Shown here in pieces: positions 43,533 through 55,126 of a stretch of 64,000 bases of DNA. The position numbers were made by a program, and so were the translations under genes. The notes beneath the pieces were generated by a model. The model searched no databases. It saw only the letters and a program-made list of their open reading frames with translations, and was not told where the DNA came from. Within the stretch, counting starts at the first letter, position 1, and every line of letters begins with the position of its first letter. Origin of the DNA: Ananas comosus (taxonomy: Eukaryota > Streptophyta > Magnoliopsida > Poales > Bromeliaceae); NCBI RefSeq assembly GCF_001540865.1, contig NC_033641.1, positions 1,246,810-1,310,809 of the forward strand. The letters are read 5' to 3'.

Positions 43533-46500
43533 ATGGCGAATCGTAAGCATAATTTTCCCATCTTCCAATCTCGATTTTTGTTCAATAAATTCGTGAACGG
43601 ATCGATCTATCATATAGATCTCAGAGGATTTGCTTCTTCTCCCTCTTTTTTTTTTTTTTTTTTTTTCTTTTTAATAATTTTTGGTTTGTGGTGCGCAGCA
43701 ATGGCGCGATCTTTTCTTCAGGCCGTGGCTTCGGAGGAAGTGGCGTCGCCTCTGCGAGTGGTTCAGATGGAAGGGCTTGTAATCCCCTCAAAACCCTTTT
43801 TTTTTTAATTTTTTTCCCTAATTTATTCTTATTTTTCTGTTTTTTAATTTGAAAAAGATCGGACTTTGTGAGCATGCATGAATAATTCAAGTAATTTTAT
43901 GTGTACTTTTGTTGGAGGAGCGTGGGGAAGTGCAACAATTTAATTTAATGTCATAGTTACGTATGTGTGTATATGTTGATCTTGTTATTCATCTAGGATA
44001 TTGCTATTTGGAGTAGCAATATATCGGAAATCACTCAATAGCTTCTCCCTGCAGCGGATTCAGAAGCTTCGAATTGGATCTTCTGCTTTTACGCCTTGAA
44101 ATCTCATTTATTCTTTTCGGACACAATCAAGTCTCTGGGCTTTTTTGTTTGCTAAACATTCTGCTAGCTGGTTTTCAGAACAGATTTTCCACTCTGAGAA
44201 GTAGTAGACATGTGTGATGTGTTTGGCAAGCTAAAATCCGGGGACTTCTCGGGTGGCAGGAAACTGAAATTAGTGGAAACTCTAATTTGAAGCTTTGTGG
44301 TGTTTCTTTGAGGCATCGTTGGGTGATGTCCGACTGAGAAGGGATCGTTCGTGGTAGTATGTTATTAGGGACTACCTGCTTGCACATTATCAAAATTTGG
44401 ATGATAGTCCGTGCGACTATTCTTCATTCGTAATTCACCAAAGAAAATGCCTAACTTCATGATTTGGTCAGCTTTGCATAGAAACTAAATAGCTTGTTTT
44501 GTCATCACCCTTGAAAAGTTTTGATCCTTTATGATTGATGCTAAGGTGAAATTTGAAACGATAGATGATGCTCTCAGAGGTCCCATTCATGTCTCTCTTA
44601 ATTTCTTTCCTTACTATTGCTTAATAGTTAGGAAAGCTTTTAAGATACCTTCTTGGTTAACATTTTTCATGTTATTTTTCATTCTTGGTGCAATGCAGAC
44701 AGTTTTAAAGATTATTAAGCACTGCAAGGAGTTCTCCCCATCTTTAGTTACCGGTCAACTTCTTGGCCTGGACGTTGGTAGCGTCCTTGAAGTCACCAAC
44801 TGTTTTCCTTTCCCGGTATGCAGCTTGGCTTTGTTCAATCTCATGAGATCTTACGTTTTAACGTCCGTTGTTTTTTTTTTCCCCTCTTATGTTCTCGCTT
44901 TTATCAGTACTGGTAATTCATTGCATTTAGGTCTCTTTGGTTAATAGTTTACTTGACCGTTCTGTTACAGATACGGGAAGAAGATGAGGAGATTGAGGCA
45001 GATGGGGCAAATTATCAGCTTGAAATGATGAGATGCTTAAGAGAGGTTAACGTAGATAACAACACCGTTGGCTGGTAAGTTTGAACCCCATAATCAGCAT
45101 TTGCTGTTTATCATTTGGTCAATGGTAATTTCATGTGCGAATCATTGTTGTTATGTATATAAAATGTTGATTCATATTTCACATGTATTTTTTTTATTGA
45201 AATCTACCACTTAGCGGGAGTTATAGTAGAGAGGTGAAAAAGAAATTGTGTACACAAAACTTGCGTATCGTAATATGTTTAGTTGGTTTATAATCTTCAA
45301 TCTTTGTCTATTTGTACCTAAATCAGTTATGTTTCAACTTTGCTTACAGGTACCAGTCAACTTTGTTGGGATCTTTCCAGACTGCTGAGCTGATTGAAAC
45401 ATTTATGAATTACCAGGTAAGAGGAGGAAACTATAGTTTCCATTTCTTCTATTGTCATATAGTAAGAAGTTTTCTTGATCGTTTCTAACTGTTTTTATCT
45501 TCAGAAAAGTTTCTTTTCTCTTGTATATATTTATATATTATTTATATTTACCTTAGAGGTAACGGACTAATAATTATATAGATAGATGCTTAGCTATATT
45601 TATTTCTTGAACTTCTCATATTGAAACATCAATCTACGAATTTTTTCTCGAGCTTTCCTTGACTAAAGAGGATATTCTATAGCTATTTGTTACTGCCTTT
45701 TCCTTTACTCTTTAATTTCTTTATTTATTCCTATTTTTCTGTTCATTAGATATAGTTCATTTCATATATAGTTGGTAGTAGAGAGCTGAGTTTTTCTTTG
45801 GGTGCATTGCTAATATATTTCTAGTTATCAGTACTGCTGTAGTGATTTCCAACTACTTATCGGGGCTTTGTTATGTAGAGCATCTCTAATATATATTATA
45901 TGCATCGTCATATAATTTCTTTTTGTGTTTACTTGATTTTTTTTATTAACTTATGGAATATTTTCTCCAGGAGAATATTCGGAGATGTGTATGCATCATA
46001 TATGACCCATCGAAGTCAAATCAAGGAGTCTTAGCTCTCAAAGCTTTAAAGCTCTCTGATTCATTTATGGAACTTTACCGTAGCAACAATTTCACTGGAG
46101 AAAAGTATGTGCAATATCTTGTGACAATTTCAGTAATTTGTGATAATGTACTTTTAATAAATATCGTACCTATTGTCTTTTTCTTTAGGTTGAGGGAGAA
46201 GAAATTGGCGTGGGTTGATATCTTTGAAGAAATTCCGGTACATCTTTTCTTTCTTTTGCTTTTCTGTTTCCCTTGAGATTACATGTATTTTCCTCTTGCT
46301 GAAAAGGGCAATAACATATAGATTTTATCTTGCTACCTTCACAAGAAGGCACTTGTTTTGCTCCTGCTGGTGCTTCTGTGATAGTGTTGTTGCAGGAGAG
46401 CTGTTCAAAGAAACACTTGTTACTTTTCAAATTAAATCTTTGTTAACAGCTTCCTACCAGAAGCAAAAGATTCAAATTAGAGCTTCTAAATTTTGGAGCC

Positions 46501-49173
46501 TAGAAGCATATTTTAGCTTCCTTCCATGGGAAAAGCTCCACATTTTACTGCTTTTCGCATTAGAGAAGCTGTTCCTGAAGCTATGCTAAGCAAGCAGTCT
46601 ATATGTACTTTTTGAGGGTGCACAAGTGTCTATAATAATTCTCGTCTTTAAATGTATGCTTTTGTTTCTTTACTCTTATTTCCTTTTTGTTCTTTCTTGA
46701 ATCAGATTAAAGTTTCTAATTCTGCACTTATTAGTGCATTCATGACGGAGCTGGAACCTGAGTCACCTGTTTCACAGGTGTAATACCTTTGTTCTTATTC
46801 TTCTTCACGGGCATATATTTTGACAATTTTGTTATATGTTACTCCAAATTTTACATTTTGGTTATTTTCAGTGTGATTATGACCGACTCAATTTATCAAC
46901 TGCTCCATACATGGAAAGGAATTTGGAGTTCCTGATTGAATGCATGGAAGATCTTTTGTCTGAGCAAAATAAGGTATTATATTAATGGCAAACTTTGCCT
47001 TAGCTTCCATGATATAATCGAATGATGTATTGTTAAACCGAAACTATTTTTCGAATATAGTTTCAATATTATTATCGGAACCTCTCAAGGCAACAGGCGC
47101 AACAGCAAGCATGGCTTCAGAAGCGAAGGTAAATAAATACACAGTTTCTGTTTTTCTGTGCATTTACATTAGTATTGGAGGGTGTAATTTGCTTAACGAT
47201 ATATCGAGGGTGTAATGTAAACTTGACTCCTCAAATTAGAAGTTACCTGCAAATATTGAATTTGATTATAGTGCAAAGAGTTGGTTTTGCAGTTTTGTGT
47301 ACTAAAAGATATTGAATAATAAGAAGCTACTATGTGGAGTGAAGTGATAAGAAACCTATTACGCTACTAGATTGTGGTCATCTACAAATTTTGTGGGGTG
47401 CTGGTTGGGGTTGATCATAGAGAGAAATGATGTGCATCCATTATTTTGTATCTTAAGAAAAGCTTAATGCCTATCAAAGATGACGACGGAAACTAGCAAT
47501 TAATCTGAGACCATCGCAGTTCTGAAGTGTAGTGACAACAGAGAAGGATAAGGCTTCAAATTTACCCCTTCATGCACTGTAACTTTCTCCGATCAATCAT
47601 GATGAGGACCAAATAATGCTTGTGCCAGCGAATCACGATATTCGTAGTTATCACCGTGTGAAAAGCCTCTAAAGTGCTTTATATTATCTGAGAAGCCTAC
47701 TATTCTTATGCTACCTATATTCTAAGTTCTATTATTGTTGCCTTAAAGCTCGTTAAAGCTTCTCAATGTCCTTCCTTTTTACGATATCTGTTTTATACAA
47801 TCTTGCCATTTTGGCCTCCTATTACCCTCATATAATTATCTTCCATTTGACATGTGGGAAGCATGAAATCCCATTAATCGAGTACATTTCTCTAGCATAA
47901 AAGACAGTCATGTCATTATGTTTACTATGATCTTAAGTTTTTTATTTAACCTTTTCGTTGCGAGTTCTATATGCTTCATTTGTTATTTTGGTTAGTATTT
48001 GTATTCACTTATGTGGCATCCTTCATCTTGTATCACAATAGGCAAGAGAACGTGGCAAGGAAAGCTGCTGGGGAGGAGCCATTGCCAGAAGAAGACCCAT
48101 CAAATCCCATCTTCAAGCCGATTCCCGAGCCGTCACGCCTTGATAGCTATCTCATTACAAATCAAGTCGCTAATTATTGCAACCAAATCAATGGGTATGG
48201 CCCAAATGCTCTATTTCCTTTTCCAACTTTTCCGTACTTGAACCTCTGAGCCAGCCTTAAATTTTCCAAATCAAGTGTGATGCTTGCATTTATGTGTTTT
48301 GAAAATTAAAAGGTAAGATTACTATCGGCAAACATGCCATAATCCGGCACAGAATAAAAAAGATCCAATATAAATCTAATATTCATATACACTGGAATGA
48401 AGCAGACTCTATCAAATTTCATTAGAAATACAAATATAGTTGGGACATGTTGTTTACTTACCGGGAGATTGTCTGGAGATGTGCATCTCAAGGATTGACT
48501 CTTCAACTGCGCATCTTCTAAATAAGCATTTTCGCACGGCCTACGTTATGCACATGTGCGATACTCCTGATGGATTAAGAATGTCAAATTATGTATTGTT
48601 TAGCTCTCTAGGAGGAACTGTAATTGGTGTCTATATGTCAATTGCCAAATATGTGAACTTATCGAGGAACTAAATATTAACACAACGCATTATCAAGTCA
48701 ATTTTTGTCATGAATAAATTGCGTCATAGTAGTATCCTAATTTATAACCTAGTCAACTGAAGAGCTGTTTTTATTTTCTTTGGCACTAATATATTCTAAT
48801 TGCTTCTTATATATATTTTTTATTTTTTTTGCACTTATTGAGTAAACGACTGGCTAATTTCAAAGTAAAGAAGATTTTGAGTCGTGACATCAGCACAGAG
48901 GCCGTATCGTGTAGACATTTTATAGGCACAATACGACACTCCAGCGCACAACTTGTGCTGATGGACATTTAAATCCTTGCTCCAGTTTTTCTTTCTTTCA
49001 TGTCCCTGACAGGACTACTTTGAATTTATCTTCTTCATAAGCAATTCTGCTCTCAGCTCGATAAATTACGCATATGATGATATGATGAATCTTTGTTTAA
49101 AATGAAATATTTCAGGGTCGCGGGGCAAAGTTTCAGCAGATTATACTTAATGAAGGCCTTGCACGATAACTAA
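43533..49173 (+). CDS. TIF3H1: Eukaryotic translation initiation factor 3 subunit H
   Basis: Twelve exons give 337 residues, the same length as Arabidopsis eIF3h: 43533-43542, 43699-43778, 44699-44815, 44971-45074, 45350-45416, 45971-46104, 46189-46237, 46706-46777, 46872-46973, 47061-47128, 48042-48194, 49116-49173 (TAA). The protein is an MPN-domain subunit of eIF3, lacking the metalloprotease JAMM residues, and in plants it promotes reinitiation after upstream ORFs. Visible signatures: [90 protein letters not shown], and the C-terminus [10 protein letters not shown]. Exon 1 is only 10 nt (MAN plus one base), so translation may equally start at the second ATG at 43701 ([10 protein letters not shown]), which aligns better with other plants. 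Confidence 0.96.
48870..48984. repeat. GGCACGG-type repeat, decayed copy in eIF3h intron 11
   Basis: Starts ttgagtcgtgacatcagcac and ends gctgatggacatttaaatcc followed by ttgctcc, the same right end as the 40 kb element. The two ends are partly inverted (catcagcac / gtgctgatg). Confidence 0.6.
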
Positions 49174-50290
49174 TTTGCGTGAATATATTGCGGCACTTCG
49201 ACCTTTTTAGGCTCTGTTTCTGTATGAATACTTCTGTAATTCCATAGTAGGCATTGTGAGTTCCTTTTCTTTTATCTTTTTTAATTTTCTATGACCATGA
49301 TGAGAAATTTTGATTGTGAACAATTGCTTAGACTCTACCTTTAAAAGGTGTTTGCAGTGAATTTTTAGTTAAATGCAACATAATGGAATTGTGAATTCTC
49401 TTTTCATTTTTATTTTTTTATTTTTATTTTATTTTTCCTCCTCTCCTGAAGAAGATGTATTCCTTGAAGCAAAAAATTTTGGGTCTTCTTAATAATCTCT
49501 TCATGAATTATTAGCTACATTTTTCTGGCAGAAATTTTCAGAAAAGGCAGGAAGAAGAAATTGATTCTTTATCTCTTCATTAAATATACTTTGTTTTTAA
49601 AACTAGTTTTGCCTAAATTGTGATCTATGAATCCATGATATGGGTCATGGACATGCCCTATATATTTCTATTATATATTTTTTAGAAGTTAACACAGTTT
49701 CTCTTTTGGTTGTAGATTTAGGGCATGTTTGGTGGTGCTGTAGAAAATAGTGTTAGTTGCTGTAGTGCGAAGTAGCGCAGCGCTATTGGAAGAAGCATTA
49801 TGTAAAATTATATATATATTTTTTAAACTTTTAGATCTCATTATTTTTACCAAAAAAATTTCACAAGTTATATTGATATAATTTGTGCAACATAAAATAG
49901 AGTTTAACACCAATATATGTTTCAAACTACAGCTCAAAATTAAATGACTAGATATATAAATAGAAAATTATGCTATTATACTATTAATAGAATTAAGCGC
50001 TTGGTGCTGTCGAGTTTTGAGTGGGTGGTTGGTTAAATAATATAATCTAACGGATGAAAATAATTAAAAGGTAGATCTAACGGCAGAAAATACGATAGTA
50101 CTCAGAATTTGGTACTGTCGATAGTATAGTAGCCCGACTCTATAAATAGATATGTGAAAATAAACAGGAAAAATATATTTTTTAAGTGAGAAAATTATTT
50201 TTTATTTTTATTTTATTTGGGGAGTAACCAAGCATTAAAAAGTGCCAAACCAATATTTATTTACCCCTTAAATTATTTATTCGGCACACT
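49174..50290. other. Intergenic spacer with MITE remnant at 49972-50146
   Basis: The first 300 bp are likely eIF3h 3' UTR. Near 49725-49810 there is a fragment with gggcatgtttggtggtgctg, the usual GTTTGG type of hAT-like MITE end. 49972-50146 is a decayed relative of MITE copy B (gagtgggtggttggttaaat; right end agtatagtagcccgactc) but is not flanked by TA repeats. The remainder is AT-rich and featureless. Confidence 0.6.
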
Positions 50291-50307
50291 TGGCAAAAAT
50301 GTACAAT

Positions 50308-50388
50308 GCCACGTGGCATAATATTGAGAGGTATAGAGATCCTTGCAAGGGGATAAGGATAGGGTTTGGATACTCCTCTCACCCAATA
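50308..50388 (+). promoter_or_regulatory. G-box / I-box / CCAAT light-response module of psaL
   Basis: A perfect palindromic G-box gccacgtggc lies at 50308-50317, an I-box GATAAGG at 50352-50358 and a CCAAT at 50383-50387, about 210-290 bp upstream of the PsaL start codon. G-box plus I-box close together is the classical arrangement in promoters of light-regulated photosynthesis genes. No strong TATA box is seen at the expected spacing; ttttataacac at about 50453 is the only candidate. Confidence 0.7.
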
Positions 50389-50599
50389 GGAGCCATGAAT
50401 CCCAAACACCTAATCTCAAAAAAAAAAAAAAAAAAATCCAACACATTTTTTTTTTATAACACAAAAGGACCCAATTTTAAAAACAAATATATTTCCTATT
50501 ATAACCCTAGGCTCCTCCACACTCCTATACTCAAAACCCATTGTTGCATTAAAAAAAAAAAGAAAACAAAAAAGAAAAAAGAAAAAAAAAAAGGAAAAA

Positions 50600-51379
50600 A
50601 TGGCCACAGCTCCCATGGCTAGCCAATTGAGGAGCTCCTTCCTCTCTCCCACCACCACCACCACCACCACCTCTTCTAGGGTTTTGGTCACTCCCAGGGG
50701 CATTTCTGGAAATCCACTTAGGGATCTTCACTCTAGGAGGAGGAGCTCTCTCACTGTTAGAGCTGTTGTTCCAGAGAAGGTAAGGAATTTAGATATTTCA
50801 TGGCATTATTTTCCTCTTTTTTTTTCATAATATCTTAATTTGTTTAGAAATTAATGCTTTAGGGTTTGGTTAATGTAATTATAAAGATCGATACTACATA
50901 ATACAGTTCAAGAAATAATTTTAACACTCTCACTTATACGACGTGTATGGTGAAAATTAGATAAATTATATTGCGTGCTCTATTAGAAAAGATTTGAACT
51001 TATGAACTCTTAAAACTACATAATATGGCTCGAAAATAATTAATGTAATTATAAAGATTAATACCATAAAATATGGCTCGGAAATAGTTCTAACACTCTC
51101 ACTTACGTGTACGGTGGAGATCAGATAAACTATATCACGTGCTTTGATAAAAAGATAATAAAATAGATAGAAGATTTAAAGTGCGGGGGTTTAGGTTATG
51201 CTCTTGCACCATATTGCTTAAAAAATTGATAGAAAACGGCATAAAATTAGAATTGTCAAGAGTTTAAGCCTCTTTCGTAGTGCGGTAAGAATTTATATTT
51301 AATTATTTCTTGTAGCGATTTTTCATGTTTGGATTCCTTGAATCTGGTTAAATTCAGTCAGTAAATAGTTATCATGTGT

Positions 51380-51415
<36 letters not shown>

Positions 51416-53096
51416 TATATGATCATTTGAAATAATAGAAAAGAATTAATCCATGCGGATTAATGACTCTAGGTAATCAACTAATTATTTCTTTTTGTTG
51501 AGTTTAAAGCACTTAGACTCTTATTCTTGCGCAAGCTAAGCTATTATGATTATGGGAAAACTTAAAAAAACCCCATGTGGTTTCTTACTTTCTCACTTGA
51601 GTGCCCTGTGGTTTAAAGTGTATCAATTTGATGCCCTGTGGTTTCATTTTTATCTTTTTATTATCAATTTTATTTTATTTTTTTCTTAAATCAGTGACAA
51701 AGTTAAAATTAAAGAGTACTAAAGTAAATATTTGATAAATCTAGGTGAGTATTTGAAGTTTTTTATATATAATTTAACAAAATATAAACGAAAAAACTAT
51801 AGAAAAGATAAAGATAAAGACAAAATCACAGGGCACCAAATTGATACACTTTAAATCACAGGACACTCAAGTGAGAAAATGCAAAACCATAGGGAGGTTT
51901 TTGAAGTTTTTCCTATTATTATTAACACTAGAAGAGCACCTTTGTTTACTTATTTAAAACTACTAGAAAAGCTTACTATAAAATTGTTAATAATTAGGAA
52001 TCTTATTTTAATATTAAAAAATTATATGTTTAGCAATGGGGATTGCCGTATTTTTACATTTCTTAAAGCACTTTAGTCTAGCTCCATTTACGTATACAAA
52101 TACAGTTATAAAACTATACGAATTCTCAAGTTCTAAATAATACGTAGAATCAGGTCCTTAATGTTTAAGGAAAAAAAAAACTCGTTCTTTAGTTATGAGT
52201 AGTGGGTGTGATCCGTTTTTGAATTAATGAAGTTGGTGCGTGGAGTAAGGATGCAGACGGGGCGGATCCGGGGGTGGGAGAAATTCTTCATCTTCCGCCC
52301 CGTTTTTCTGACGAATTGGGACGGATTCGGAACTAGTTATATTTTTTGTTCCCGTTTATCGTCCCATTTAGAGCAGATCGGGGTGGGAGCTTCGTCAATC
52401 CAGATCCATTTACATTCCTGGCGTGGAGCTAGGTTCTAAATTTTTATTTGTACTAATAACTCAAATATTTATTTATTTTTTTGTTGTGTGTGTTGTACAG
52501 CAAACTTATCAAGTGATCCAGCCCATCAATGGAGACCCATTCATTGGAAGCCTTGAGACCCCAATCACATCGAGCCCACTCATCGCTTGGTACCGCTAAA
52601 ATAATGCGAAACAATCGTTATTCTCTAAAAAAAAAAAAAAAAAAAAAACTCAAGCCGTAGAGAATGATGTTTTTATATTTTTATATTTAACAGGTACCTG
52701 TCCAACCTCCCGGCCTACCGGACCGCAGTGAGCCCGCTCCTCCGCGGCGTCGAGGTCGGCCTGGCCCACGGCTACCTCTTAGTCGGCCCGTTCGTAATAA
52801 CCGGCCCGCTCCGCAACACCCCCTACGCCGGCCAGGCCGGCTCGCTCGCCGCCGCCGGACTCGTCGTCATCCTCAGCATCTGCCTGACAATGTACGGCAT
52901 CGCGTCGTTCAAGGAGGGGGAGCCGTCCGTCGCCCCCTCGCTGACGCTGACCGGCCGTAAGAAGGAGGCCGACAAGCTCCAGACGGCCGAGGGCTGGGCC
53001 CAATTCTCCGGCGGGTTCTTCTTCGGCGGCATTTCGGGGGTTATCTGGGCCTACTTCCTCCTCTACGTCCTCGACCTCCCCTACTACATTAAGTAG
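50600..53096 (+). CDS. PSAL: Photosystem I reaction centre subunit XI, chloroplast precursor
   Basis: Three exons, 50600-50779, 52501-52589, 52694-53096 (TAG), give 223 residues. PsaL sits in the thylakoid membrane at the edge of PSI, where it supports docking of the light-harvesting antenna during state transitions. Residues 1 to about 55 are a Ser/Thr/Arg-rich transit peptide ([19 protein letters not shown]...). The mature part starts near [20 protein letters not shown], followed by [20 protein letters not shown], then hydrophobic helices ([57 protein letters not shown]). All conserved PsaL blocks are present. Exon 3 is strikingly GC-rich (third positions nearly all G or C), in contrast to exon 1. 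Intron 1 (1.7 kb) has taken up a fold-back element. Confidence 0.97.
51552..51915. mobile_element. Fold-back element with about 100-bp arms, full copy (ccctgtggtttaaagtgtatc family)
   Basis: Lies in PsaL intron 1. Left arm blocks tttctcacttgagtgccctg and gtttaaagtgtatcaatttg are mirrored in the right arm as tacactttaaatcacaggac and actcaagtgagaaaatgc, over roughly 100-110 bp. The centre contains ttaaatcagtgacaaagtta. Partial relatives: 54850-55062 and 62013-62250. Confidence 0.85.
52225..52440. repeat. GC-biased dispersed repeat in PsaL intron 1
   Basis: Contains acggggcggatccgggggtg, cgaattgggacggattcgg and cagatcggggtgggagcttc; its right part matches 42270-42320. Superfamily unknown. Confidence 0.5.
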
Positions 53097-53819
53097 GGGG
53101 TACTTACGTTCTCTGCGTTATCTGCATTTAGCTCCCTCAAAACTTTTTTTATTATATTAATTGATCCCGCAAAAAGTTTGAATGCAGAAATGACCCTACG
53201 CTCTTACGCAAGATATTTTGCGTTTCTGCAACTCAAATTTGTTTGGGTTCAATTATAAAATGAAATGTTTTGAGGAGCCCAAATGCAATAAAAAAGCAAA
53301 AAAAAAAAAAAAGGAATTTAACTTTGTGTTCATTGCCCTGCTTGTATTTGTATGTTCTTAACTTGAAGAGAAGTACTCATGTTGGTTTGTATATTTGGAA
53401 TGGAGAATTTTAATGGGAAATATCAATTTTATGAACTATGAATTTAATTGCTCAAAAGATAAAATAAAATGTAGTAATGGTGATATAACATTAACTTTTG
53501 TGTTTAACTGCGAAACGAAAAAAAAAAACCTTATCTCTCCTAATTGATGTTTGTTGTGTTTTTTGCCTTATTTAGAAGTGCATGCGATTATTTAATATAA
53601 AAATTTAATCGAAAGTAATATGATTATTATTTCAAAAACATCATCCATGGGGGTTCTAAAAATTAATGGCAGAAAAAAAATTATTATTTGATTTGTAAGA
53701 GAAAAGTCTTTTTTAAATGCAATATAATACATCTCCATTTATTTGAAAACATGCTAGCAACTAACTGTTCAGCATTAAATCTCTGAGTTTATATTTTTGT
53801 TTTAAACTAGCGGTGCAAT

Positions 53820-54325
53820 TCAGCTTGTGTTCCCCACGAAATGAGTTTGAAATCGGATCATTCGTTTAGTAAACAAGCCGAACGCGAAATGAATTTTTCA
53901 GCTCATTTAAATAAACGAGCCGAATATGAGCTAGGGTCAGCTCGTTCTTGTTCGGCCGATAATAGTTCGAATACATATATTTTATATTTATATATATAAA
54001 TAAATAATTATATATATAAATACAGACTTTTATTATTTTATTTTTTTAACCCAACCAATTATAAAAAAACTCATTTATATATAAACTCTCAACCATTACA
54101 TCAAAATTTAATGGATAATATCTCATTAATTTCTTTTCTATATGTATATTTTTTAATCTTTTTAACTTATTGTTCATAAGCCAGCTCATATTCGGCTTCT
54201 TAATAAACTAGCTGAATACGAACTGAAATTTTTAGCTCAATATTTTAACAAGCCAGTTTGTGTTCGGCTCATTTGTGATTCGAGCAGCCGACCCAGCTCG
54301 CATTTGTTTGATAGATCGACACCCC
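53820..54325. repeat. Decayed inverted repeat with gagctcg/cgagctc-like motifs
   Basis: Repeated cagctcatt, ttcggct, cgagccgaa and gctcgttcttgttcgg motifs occur on both strands at the two ends (53820-53965 and 54175-54325) around an AT-rich centre, and the right end reads gatagatcgacacccctatt. Non-coding; probably an old non-autonomous transposon. 53097-53820 is PsaL 3' UTR followed by AT-rich sequence with nothing recognisable. Confidence 0.55.
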
Positions 54326-54849
54326 TATTTCAAATGCTATAAACAAAAATAGAAGAATTTGTTTGGTAAATTAGAGCGACAGTTCAGGAATTAATTTGTG
54401 AAATTCGTGGAACTTGATCTCCAAATTACTTCAAAACAATTAAAAATAATTTTCGGTCCAGGAACCACGTGGTAGACCCGGTCCATACACCGCACAACAC
54501 ATCCTCATCAAGTCCACGTAACCGTGATATGTAACCGTTACACCGATTGATTGTTTCCCTCCTAAAAGCATCCCACACTGACAAGTCCAAAGATGCGATT
54601 TTTAGTTGGGTACAAAATGTCGAAATGTATGGCGACCCCCTTCAACTATTAGATATTTACAAATCGCTGCATTTTCTTTATTTTATTTTAAAACTCTTTG
54701 TATTTTGATATGTATGTTTAAATTGAATATTAATGTCTTTGAAATTACATTTTTATAGTAATTTTCATTAATCTTTAGTAAATAAATTGATAAGAATTAT
54801 TAGATACCCCATTATAGTTTTTTCTTTTCGTCAGTCTTTTCGTTAACTT

Positions 54850-55062
54850 TTCGTTAAATTACATACAAAAAATATTAAATATCCCTTATAGTTTATCGAA
54901 TCTTTATTTTGGTATCATTTAATTTTAACTTAATCGTTATTTTAACGAAAAAAAATAATGAAGGAAATAAAAAAAAATAAATAAATAAAACGAAAGGATA
55001 CGGAAAAAATAGCATACTGAAGTGAGAAAACGAGAAATTACAGGGTGGTATTTGAAGTTTTC
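54850..55062. mobile_element. Fold-back element, partial copy abutting the Z-ISO promoter
   Basis: The right end 'aagtgagaaaacgagaaattacagggtggtatttgaag' matches the right end of the 51.9 kb element ('aagtgagaaaatgcaaaaccatagggaggtttttgaag'). The interior (gtatcatttaattttaactt) matches the complement of that element's centre. The outer left arm is not recognisable. Confidence 0.7.
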
Positions 55063-55064
55063 CC

Positions 55065-55073
55065 TATATAAAA
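55065..55073 (+). promoter_or_regulatory. TATA box of Z-ISO
   Basis: TATATAAAA starts 62 bp before the start codon and directly follows the end of the fold-back element. With usual spacing, transcription would begin near 55095-55100, giving a CT-rich leader of about 30 nt. Confidence 0.7.
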
Positions 55074-55126
55074 ACCAGTCCCTTTCCTCTTCTTCTCCTC
55101 TCTCTCTCTCTCTCTCTATCTCTCTA

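Noticed and set aside
48440..48673. Plus-strand open frame in eIF3h intron 11 ([12 protein letters not shown]...)
   Set aside because: Looks coding-like but no family is recognisable, it has no splice partners, and the eIF3h frame joins perfectly across it.
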